Below, in pieces: positions 30,919-36,689 of a stretch of 36,689 nucleotides of DNA. A program made the position numbers and the translations under genes. The notes beneath the pieces were generated by a model, which did no database searches, was not told the DNA's origin, and saw only the letters and a list, made by a program, of their open reading frames with translations. This stretch comes from Clostridia bacterium (lineage in GTDB: Bacteria; Bacillota; Clostridia; Christensenellales; Aristaeellaceae): positions 1 through 36,689 of the forward strand of contig JAFYOR010000053.1 of assembly GCA_017547805.1 (NCBI GenBank). Reading direction: 5' to 3'. How positions within the stretch are numbered: position 1 is the first letter of the stretch; the number at the start of each line of letters is the position of its first letter.

Positions 30919-31728
30919 TCATCGCGGTGAAGTCATTTTGTCGCTCTTTGCCTTGATCAGCTGGGAAAGACCGACGAAAATGAAGATCGCCGCCAGCATG
31001 AGCGTGGAAAGGGCGTTGATTTCCGGCGTGCCGCCGGAGCGAAGGCCGGTATAGATTTTAAGGGGCAGGGTGGTCGTTTCCGCGCTGGTGACAAAGAAGG
31101 AAATGACCACGTCGTCAAGGGACATCGCCGCGGCGAGCATCATGCCGGAAATGACCGCCGGCATGATCAGCGGGAGCGTGATGTCAAAGAGCACGCGCAG
31201 GGGCTTTGCGCCCAGATCGCGCGCCGCTTCCTCAATCGCCGGATCCATGCCGACGAGGCGGGACTTGACGTTGATGAAAACATACGGCACACAGAACGTC
31301 GTGTGCGTCAAGACCAGCGCGCCCATCCCCAGCTTAACGCCCACGCCGGTAAAGAGCGCCAGATACGCCATGCCCAGCACGAGCTCGGGGATCATCATCG
31401 GCAGCGTCGCCAGGGACTCCACCGCGCCCTTGAACTTAAAGTGGCTGCGGGAGATGCCGATCGCGCCCAGCGTACCGATGCCGCCGGACAGCGCTGCCGA
31501 CAGCCCCGCCAGCACCAAGGAATTGACCAGCGCATCCTTCATCAGGCCGTTGGAAAACAGGCGTGTATACCAATTCGTGGAAAAACCCTGCCATGCGCTG
31601 ATGGTGCGTCCGGCGTTGAAGGAATAGACGACGACCATCAGGATCGGGAGATAGAGAATGAGCAGCACGAGCGTCAGGTAAATCGGGGAAAAGAGGTTTC
31701 TCTTCTTTTTTCTCTTGCTTCCTGCCAC
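30919..31728 (-). CDS. potC: Spermidine/putrescine ABC transporter, permease PotC
   Basis: The 269-residue protein has about six membrane segments and the EAA loop EEAARDLGAKPLRVLFDITLPLIMPA (near 164-189) that docks onto the ATPase. The basic start (SKRKKKRN) is on the cytoplasmic side. The start codon is GTG at 31728, directly following the TAA of potB with no gap, so translation is coupled. It forms the channel with PotB. Confidence 0.92.
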   Translation of the reverse strand: MAGSKRKKKRNLFSPIYLTLVLLILYLPILMVVVYSFNAGRTISAWQGFSTNWYTRLFSNGLMKDALVNSLVLAGLSAALSGGIGTLGAIGISRSHFKFKGAVESLATLPMMIPELVLGMAYLALFTGVGVKLGMGALVLTHTTFCVPYVFINVKSRLVGMDPAIEEAARDLGAKPLRVLFDITLPLIMPAVISGMMLAAAMSLDDVVISFFVTSAETTTLPLKIYTGLRSGGTPEINALSTLMLAAIFIFVGLSQLIKAKSDKMTSPR

Positions 31729-32580
31729 TTACATCACCCCCAGATCGTCGCCGCCGCATCTGCGGTAGATGAGATAGATGCCAGCCGTCAGCACAACCAG
31801 CAGCACGCTCATCGCCGAGCCGGTATGCCAGTCGCGAACCTTGAGCAGCTGGTCGCGGATGAGGTTGCCCACCAGCACCAGTCCGCCGCCCATGATATCG
31901 GAAAGATAGAAGATGCCCACGCTGGGCACGAACACCAGCACGCAGCCCGCCATGATGCCCGGAAGCGTCAGCGGCAGCGTCACATCCAGAAAAGCGCGCC
32001 ACGGCTTTGCGCCCAGATCGCGCGAGGCTTCAACAAGGGTAAAGTCCATCTTGTCCACCGCGCTGTGGCACGGGAGGATCATGAAGGAGATCATGCAGTA
32101 GACCATCGCCAGCAGCACGCTGCCATAAGAGCCAAGGAACTTGATGCTCTTGTCGATCAGGCCAAGGGACTTGAGAACCGTATTGATCAGGCCGTTGCCC
32201 TGCAGCAGAATCTTCCAGCCGAAGATACGCACCAGCGCGCTCGTCCAGAACGGGATGATGACCAGCATCATCAGGAGGCTCTTCCATCCGCGCGGCGCAC
32301 GCGCCATGCAGTAGCCAAAGGGATAGCCGATGAGCAGCGAAACCGCCGTGGTATAAAAAGCGAGCTTTAAGCTGTTGGCAAAGACGAGCAGATAATCCGC
32401 GCGCAGCAGCGCCTTATAGTTGGCAAGCGTAAAGCCGGAACCGTCGTTGGCCGTCAACGACATGCCCAGCACGTAAATCAGCGGCAGGGCGACCAGCAAG
32501 ACCGCCAGCACCGCCATCGGCGCGAAGAAAAGCGTGTTGCGCCGCTCCTGCGCACGTTCCTTTTGCTGTTTATGCGTCAT
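31729..32580 (-). CDS. potB: Spermidine/putrescine ABC transporter, permease PotB
   Basis: The 283-residue protein has about six membrane helices and the EAA loop EASRDLGAKPWRAFLDVTLPLTLPG. The ATG at 32580 overlaps the end of potA by 11 bases. Its GGAGGTG ribosome binding site lies within the last codons of potA, so the two are translated in a coupled way. An open frame continues upstream to 32661 but runs inside potA without a start signal. With PotC it forms the membrane channel. Confidence 0.92.
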   Translation of the reverse strand: MTHKQQKERAQERRNTLFFAPMAVLAVLLVALPLIYVLGMSLTANDGSGFTLANYKALLRADYLLVFANSLKLAFYTTAVSLLIGYPFGYCMARAPRGWKSLLMMLVIIPFWTSALVRIFGWKILLQGNGLINTVLKSLGLIDKSIKFLGSYGSVLLAMVYCMISFMILPCHSAVDKMDFTLVEASRDLGAKPWRAFLDVTLPLTLPGIMAGCVLVFVPSVGIFYLSDIMGGGLVLVGNLIRDQLLKVRDWHTGSAMSVLLVVLTAGIYLIYRRCGGDDLGVM

Positions 32581-33658
32581 AGGACGCACCTCCGATAACC
32601 GCCGCCTGCCCGATCGTCCAGTGGAGGTAGACAGTCTCTCCCGCCTTAGGCGCGCTTGCAAGCGGCTGATCGCTGGTGGCGACAGCTTCCGTGCCGTCCT
32701 TCATCGCGGCGAAGATCTCCACGCTGCCGCCGGCGTAGCGCACCTCGCGCACCGTCGCCGGGAGGCCAAAGACATCAAGCGGCGTGCGGGAAGCGCGCAT
32801 ACGCTCCGTGCGCACGCAGACCTCCGCCTTCTGTCCGGTCTTGAGAAGCGCATCTTTTGCGGAAACGGAGAACCAGCCGTTTGCGTTTTCGATGACCGCC
32901 GTCTCGTTGCCCACGCATCTGACCGTACCTTCAAGGATGGTGGACCTTCCGATAAACTGCGCGACATAGCGCGTCTTGGGCCGATCGTAAATCTCCTCCG
33001 GCGTGCCCAGCTGCTCAAACCTGCCGCCGCGCATGACCGCGATGCGGTCGGACATATTGATGGCCTCTTCCTGATCGTGGGTGATGTAGATGAATGTGAT
33101 GCCCAGCTTCTTCTGCAGGCGCTTGAGCTCGATCTGCATCTGGCGGCGCAGCTGCAGGTCCAGCGCGCCCAGCGGCTCATCCAGCAGCAGCAGCTTGGGC
33201 TGGGGCGCAAGGGCGCGGGCAATGGCGATGCGCTGGCGCTGTCCGCCGGAAAGCTGCGCCGGCATGCGCTTGGCGTAATCGCTCATCTGCACCAGTTCCA
33301 GCATGTCCTTCACGCGCGCGGCGATGACCTTCTTATCCTCTCCGCGCACCTTCAGGCCGTAGGCCACGTTCTTTTCCACATTCATGTGCGGAAAGAGCGC
33401 ATAGCTCTGGAACACCGTGTTGACAGGTCTGTCCTCCGGGGCGAGCGCGGTCACGTCGCGCCCGTCGAGGATCACCTCGCCCTCGTCCGGCGTTTCAAGG
33501 CCGGAAACGATGCGCAGCGTCGTCGTCTTGCCGCAGCCGGATGCGCCCAGCAGCGTCACAAACTCGCCGCGGCGCACATCAAGCGAGACGCCGGAAAGCA
33601 CGTTTCCCTCGCCGAAGTTTTTCGTAATATTGCGGATTGAAAGCAGAATCTCTTCCAT
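32570..33658 (-). CDS. potA: Spermidine/putrescine ABC transporter, ATP-binding protein
   Basis: The 362-residue protein contains all ABC ATPase motifs: Walker A GASGCGKTT (38-46), Q-loop QSYALFPH (84-91), signature LSGGQRQR (136-143), Walker B LLLLDEP (156-162) and the switch His in THDQEEA. Residues ~240-362 form the regulatory TOBE/OB domain of the PotA/MalK type. It powers polyamine uptake with PotB, PotC and PotD. The ATG at 33658 begins the usual MEEILLSIRNITKNFG start; GGAAGG is rather far upstream (12 bases). Upstream frame to 33778 has no start signal. A perfect consensus promoter lies about 90 bases before it. Confidence 0.95.
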   Translation of the reverse strand: MEEILLSIRNITKNFGEGNVLSGVSLDVRRGEFVTLLGASGCGKTTTLRIVSGLETPDEGEVILDGRDVTALAPEDRPVNTVFQSYALFPHMNVEKNVAYGLKVRGEDKKVIAARVKDMLELVQMSDYAKRMPAQLSGGQRQRIAIARALAPQPKLLLLDEPLGALDLQLRRQMQIELKRLQKKLGITFIYITHDQEEAINMSDRIAVMRGGRFEQLGTPEEIYDRPKTRYVAQFIGRSTILEGTVRCVGNETAVIENANGWFSVSAKDALLKTGQKAEVCVRTERMRASRTPLDVFGLPATVREVRYAGGSVEIFAAMKDGTEAVATSDQPLASAPKAGETVYLHWTIGQAAVIGGASYDA

Positions 33659-33745
33659 GAAACCGTACCGCCTTCCGGCCTGAGCCTGTAAATCATGATC
33701 TGCAGCCGGCGTCATCGCCCGGATGCAATAGATGAAATCAGTCTG

Positions 33746-33774
33746 ATTATATGTCATCAGGAAATGCCTGTCAA
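33746..33774 (-). promoter_or_regulatory. Perfect consensus promoter of the pot operon
   Basis: Reading leftwards, TTGACA (33769-33774) and TATAAT (33746-33751) with a 17-bp spacer. All three features match the sigma-A consensus exactly, so the operon should be highly transcribed unless repressed. The leader would be about 80 bases. Confidence 0.9.
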
Positions 33775-33802
33775 TCAAAAAGTTAAGCCGTAAAATTGTG
33801 CC

Positions 33803-33821
33803 AGTTTAGTTTCTCTAAACT
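33803..33821. promoter_or_regulatory. Palindrome, candidate operator 1
   Basis: AGTTTAG and CTAAACT form a 7-bp inverted repeat around TTTCT, 28 bases upstream of the pot -35 box in an AT-rich divergent intergenic region (33659-33998). Confidence 0.5.
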
Positions 33822-33866
33822 CCATCGACAAAAAGCGTGTGTTTCACCGTCCGCGCCCCGCCGGAT

Positions 33867-33883
33867 TATAAATGAAATTTATA
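33867..33883. promoter_or_regulatory. Palindrome, candidate operator 2
   Basis: TATAAATGAAATTTATA is a perfect 7-bp inverted repeat with a GAA centre, 21 bases upstream of the hydratase -35 box. It could bind a dimeric regulator shared by the two divergent units; none is encoded next to it. Confidence 0.5.
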
Positions 33884-33904
33884 GCAGATATAATCACGAA
33901 GTAT

Positions 33905-33933
33905 TTGTCTATATCGCATTTATCCTGTATAAT
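33905..33933 (+). promoter_or_regulatory. Promoter of the YbhJ-type hydratase gene
   Basis: TTGTCT (33905-33910) and a perfect TATAAT (33928-33933) with a 17-bp spacer, about 65 bases before the ATG. Confidence 0.8.
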
Positions 33934-33998
33934 GAAACCATCCGAAAACCAACAGCGCACAAAAGCGCTCTGTCTGAATACGAAAGGAGTCCTCACCC

Positions 33999-36251
33999 AT
34001 GATCAAGCTTTACGACGGCGGCGTGTATCTGGTGAATGGCACGCAGATCGTGACCGATCCCGCCCAGCTGCCCGCACCCATCACCCGCGAAGAAGCCGAA
34101 AAGGGCACCATCGCCTACGGCGTGCTCGCCGCGCACAACGAGAGCGGCGACATGAACAACCTGCGCATGCGCTTTGACTCCCTGACCAGCCACGACATCA
34201 CCTATGTCGGCATCATCCAGACGGCGCGCGCTTCCGGCATGGAAAAGTTCCCCATGCCCTACGTGCTCACCAACTGCCACAACAGCCTGTGCGCCGTGGG
34301 CGGCACCATCAACGAGGATGACCACATGTTCGCCCTCTCCGCCGCGCACAAGTACGGCGGCATCTACGTGCCGACCAACATGGCCGTCATCCACAGCTAC
34401 AACCGCGAAATGATGTCCGGCTGCGGGCGCATGATCCTGGGCTCCGACAGCCACACGCGCTACGGCGCGCTGGGCACGCTCTCCGTTGGCGAAGGCGGCG
34501 GCGAGCTGGCCAAGCAGCTGGTCGGCCGCACCTACGACGTCGCTCGTCCGGGCGTTGTGGCGATCTACCTTGACGGCGCGCCCCAGCCGGGCGTCGGTCC
34601 GCAGGACGTCGCGCTGCAAATCATCGGCAAGGTCTATGCCAACGGCTACGTCAAGAACAAGGTCATGGAATTCGTCGGCCCGGGCGTCAAGAATCTGCCG
34701 GTTGAATACCGTAACGGCATCGACGTCATGACCACCGAAACCACCTGCTGGTCCTCCATCTGGGTGACGGACGAAAAGACCGAGGAATACTTCGCCCTGC
34801 ACGGCCGCGTCGGCGCCTACAAGAAGATGCAGCCGGCGGACATCGCCTACTACGACGGCTGCGTGTACGTCGATCTTGCGAAGGTCGAGTGCTCCATCGC
34901 CCTGCCGATGCACCCGAGCTACACCTACACCATCCGCGAGCTCAAGGAAAACGCGAAGGACATCCTCTTCGCCTGCCAGGAGAAGGCCAACAGCCAGATC
35001 ACCGGCGCGACGCTGGATCTCGTCTCCAAGGTGCGCGGCGGCGACATCTGGGTCGATCAGGGCATCGTCGCAGGCTGCTCCGGCGGCACGTTTGACAACG
35101 TCGTGGCCGTCGCCGACATCCTGCGCGGCAAGTCCTGCGGCAACGGCACGTTCAAGATGAGCGTCTATCCGGGCAGCATGCCGGCGTTCATCGAGCTGAT
35201 GAAGAATGGCGCGCTGACCGACATCGCTTCCGCCGGCGCGATCATCCGCGAGTGCTTCTGCGGTCCGTGCTTCGGCGCGGGCGACACCCCGGCAAACGGC
35301 GAATTCTCCATCCGCCACACCACCCGCAACTTCCCCAACCGCGAAGGCTCCAAGCCGGGCGAGGGCCAGATGGCGGGCGTCGCGCTCATGGACGCGCGTT
35401 CCATCGCCGCCACGGCCGTCAACGGCGGCAGGCTGACCGCCGCGACCGAGCTGGACGTCGATTACACCACGCCCAAGTACTTCTTTGATAAATCCGTCTA
35501 CGACAAGCGCGTGTACGACGGCTTTGGCAAGCCGGAACCCGAGCACGAGCTCAAGATGGGTCCCAACATCAAGGACTGGCCCGTGCAGCCGGCGCTCTCC
35601 GAGGATCTGCTGCTCAAGGTCGTCTCCTACATCGACGATCCGGTGACCACCACGGACGAGCTGATCCCCTCCGGCGAAACCTCCTCCTTCCGCTCCAACC
35701 CGCTGCGCCTTGCCGAGTTCACCCTCAGCCGCAAGGATCCCGCGTACGTCGGCCGCGCGAAGGACGTCAAGGCGATTGAAATCGCCCGCGAAAACGGCGA
35801 AGAGCTTCCGGCGGAAGTGAAGGCCGTCTATGAAGCGCTTGCCAAGGTGATCGCCGTCAAGCCTGCCGAGACCGTCATCGGCTCCACCATCTACGCCAAC
35901 AAGCCGGGCGACGGCTCCGCCCGCGAGCAGGCCGCTTCCTGCCAGCGCGTGCTGGGCGCGGCGGCGAACCTCGCCAAGGAATACGCCACCAAGCGCTACC
36001 GCTCCAACTGCATCAACTGGGGCATGGCGCCGCTGCTGGTCGAGGACGAAACTGCCTACACCCTTGGCGACTGGGTGTTCGTCCCGGGCATCCGCAAGGC
36101 GATTCTCGAAGGCACGAAGTCCTTTGACGCGTACGTCGTCAAGGGCGATGGCAGCGTGAAGAAGGTTGCCGTCTCCACCGGCGATCTCACGCCGGATGAG
36201 CGTCAGATCATCGCGGATGGCTGCCTGATCAACTACTACAAGAATAACTAA
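33999..36251 (+). CDS. Aconitase-superfamily hydratase, YbhJ type
   Basis: The 750-residue protein is the same size as E. coli YbhJ. The three cysteines that hold the 4Fe-4S cluster in aconitases are present at Cys360 (VAGCSGGTFDN) and Cys421/Cys424 (CGPC). LGSDSHTRYGALGTLSVGEGGGE (148-170) matches the substrate and cluster loop of the superfamily, and the C-terminal swivelling domain follows, with YRSNCINWGMAPL. It should catalyse hydration or dehydration of a carboxylic acid in the cytoplasm; the substrate of this branch is not established. AAAGGAG precedes the ATG at 33999. Codon use is strongly biased to C-ending codons, suggesting high expression. It is divergent from the pot operon and has its own promoter and terminator. 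Confidence 0.92.
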   Translation: MIKLYDGGVYLVNGTQIVTDPAQLPAPITREEAEKGTIAYGVLAAHNESGDMNNLRMRFDSLTSHDITYVGIIQTARASGMEKFPMPYVLTNCHNSLCAVGGTINEDDHMFALSAAHKYGGIYVPTNMAVIHSYNREMMSGCGRMILGSDSHTRYGALGTLSVGEGGGELAKQLVGRTYDVARPGVVAIYLDGAPQPGVGPQDVALQIIGKVYANGYVKNKVMEFVGPGVKNLPVEYRNGIDVMTTETTCWSSIWVTDEKTEEYFALHGRVGAYKKMQPADIAYYDGCVYVDLAKVECSIALPMHPSYTYTIRELKENAKDILFACQEKANSQITGATLDLVSKVRGGDIWVDQGIVAGCSGGTFDNVVAVADILRGKSCGNGTFKMSVYPGSMPAFIELMKNGALTDIASAGAIIRECFCGPCFGAGDTPANGEFSIRHTTRNFPNREGSKPGEGQMAGVALMDARSIAATAVNGGRLTAATELDVDYTTPKYFFDKSVYDKRVYDGFGKPEPEHELKMGPNIKDWPVQPALSEDLLLKVVSYIDDPVTTTDELIPSGETSSFRSNPLRLAEFTLSRKDPAYVGRAKDVKAIEIARENGEELPAEVKAVYEALAKVIAVKPAETVIGSTIYANKPGDGSAREQAASCQRVLGAAANLAKEYATKRYRSNCINWGMAPLLVEDETAYTLGDWVFVPGIRKAILEGTKSFDAYVVKGDGSVKKVAVSTGDLTPDERQIIADGCLINYYKNN

Positions 36252-36261
36252 GTAACATATA

Positions 36262-36300
36262 AAAGCCCCGGCCTGTGAGCGATTCGCAGGCCGGGGCTTT
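36262..36300 (+). terminator. Terminator of the hydratase gene
   Basis: A perfect 14-bp stem (AAAGCCCCGGCCTG with CAGGCCGGGGCTTT) and an 11-base loop, 10 bases after the stop. Confidence 0.88.
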
Positions 36301-36368
36301 GCTATGTTGTGCAGTTTAATCAATTGGGATTTGCTGCAATGCACAGTAAATCATCGCTTATACGCGCG

Positions 36369-36478
36369 TGGCTCCCCTTTTGGGGGCGCTGTCACCGCAG
36401 GTGACTGAGAGGAGCGTATCTGCTGCACGCTTGCCCTCTCAGGCGGCTGCGCCGCCAGCTCTCCCACGAGGAGAGCCA
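36369..36478. repeat. 110-bp multi-stem palindromic repeat
   Basis: The outer ends TGGCTC and GAGCCA pair. Inside are CTGAGAGG with CCTCTCAG, and hairpins GTCACC-GCA-GGTGAC, GGCGGC-TGC-GCCGCC and CTCTCC/GGAGAG. It resembles a palindromic intergenic repeat often seen in gut Firmicutes. The stretch from 36301 to 36563 holds only this element and AT-rich sequence; no gene is supported there. Confidence 0.75.
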
Positions 36479-36563
36479 TGCTCTGCGAAAAAGCCTATCG
36501 CATGATATATGCAAAAGTAAAATAGGTGTACACACCTTATCTGCTCAGCAAATTGGAATTGGT

Positions 36564-36689
36564 TTAATCCTTGCTCAACACTTTTTTCTGCCAGGACTTT
36601 TTTTCGCATTGGGGGCAACGCATACATCTTGTTCTGCCCATGTGCGGAGCCATAGCAACGGCTCTGTATGTCGGTACATATCGGTGTCC
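36564..36689 (-). CDS. C-terminal part of a small zinc-ribbon protein (5' end outside the window)
   Basis: The minus strand is open from the right edge to TAA at 36564-36566, giving 41 residues that include YRAVAMAPHMGRTR, then C-x-x-C-P-x-C and SWQKKVLSKD. The cysteines look like the second half of a zinc ribbon, followed by a basic tail. Tails of this kind occur on small zinc-ribbon or membrane proteins of gut Firmicutes, but no function is known to me. It is poorer in GC than the hydratase gene. No start is visible. Confidence 0.55.
   Translation of the reverse strand, partial: GHRYVPTYRAVAMAPHMGRTRCMRCPQCEKKSWQKKVLSKD

Noticed and set aside
33993-36344. A 783-residue open frame on the minus strand opposite the hydratase gene
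   Set aside because: It is the antisense shadow of a strongly codon-biased GC-rich gene with clear aconitase motifs; it has low-complexity Gly/Val/His/Ala composition and no start signal.
36439-36627. 62-residue minus-strand frame near the right edge
   Set aside because: It crosses the palindromic repeat and conflicts with the zinc-ribbon tail, which is the better-supported reading of 36564-36689.

Overview
The window looks like a chromosomal stretch from an uncultured, fairly GC-rich member of the Clostridia (Firmicutes), probably an anaerobic gut or fermenter organism. Nearly every gene has a strong AGGAGG-type ribosome binding site, and there are many TTGACA/TATAAT-type promoters and simple hairpin terminators. 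The gene content fits as well: VanZ-like protein, peptidoglycan-binding surface protein, CapA-like protein, low-redox ferredoxin protein, potABCD and a YbhJ-type aconitase. The taxonomic placement is inference. No rRNA, tRNA, CRISPR array, phage or intact transposase gene was seen.

Layout. 1-2.5 kb: the tail of an unrecognised gene, a 190-bp palindromic mobile-type repeat, a low-molecular-weight tyrosine phosphatase, and a fusion of a 2H-phosphoesterase-like domain with a DUF1810 domain. 2.5-6.2 kb (minus): a likely sugar-catabolic operon with a GH3 hexosaminidase-like enzyme and two tandem Gfo/Idh/MocA oxidoreductase paralogues. 6.3-7.1 kb: a non-coding, duplicated, hairpin-rich region. 7.1-10.4 kb: a HAD phosphatase, a small protein resembling the C-terminal domain of ribosomal L7/L12, a divergent Crp/Fnr regulator and ferredoxin pair sharing a perfect 16-bp palindrome, a second copy of the palindromic repeat, and a small gene whose 3' end lies inside that repeat. 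10.5-18.3 kb: envelope genes (CapA-like, NYN-LOTUS RNA-binding protein, lipoprotein, VanZ-like, M23-like, bPH-like membrane protein, ComEC-type metallo-beta-lactamase lipoprotein), with a cluster of hairpins at 17.2-17.5 kb.

18.4-21.7 kb (minus): a 1,100-residue exported protein with a 16-unit seven-residue repeat, Ig-like domains and four peptidoglycan-binding domains. 21.9-24.7 kb: an operon of a flavin-reductase-like protein, a PLP aminotransferase and a LysR regulator. 24.8-28.2 kb: an AT-rich PNPOx-like gene, a GH13 alpha-glycosidase and a small anchored protein. 28.3-33.7 kb (minus): potA-potB-potC-potD from a perfect consensus promoter, followed by a D-aminoacylase-type amidohydrolase beyond a long paired hairpin. 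34.0-36.3 kb: the divergent YbhJ-type Fe-S hydro-lyase. The right edge holds a 110-bp palindromic repeat and the tail of a zinc-ribbon protein.

The best leads for something undescribed are the IS-derived-looking repeat family and the gene it has invaded, the hairpin island bracketed by a duplicated terminator, the Crp/Fnr operator, the 2H-DUF1810 fusion, the free-standing L7/L12-like protein and the paired hairpins between potD and the amidohydrolase. I saw no clearly novel multi-gene system.
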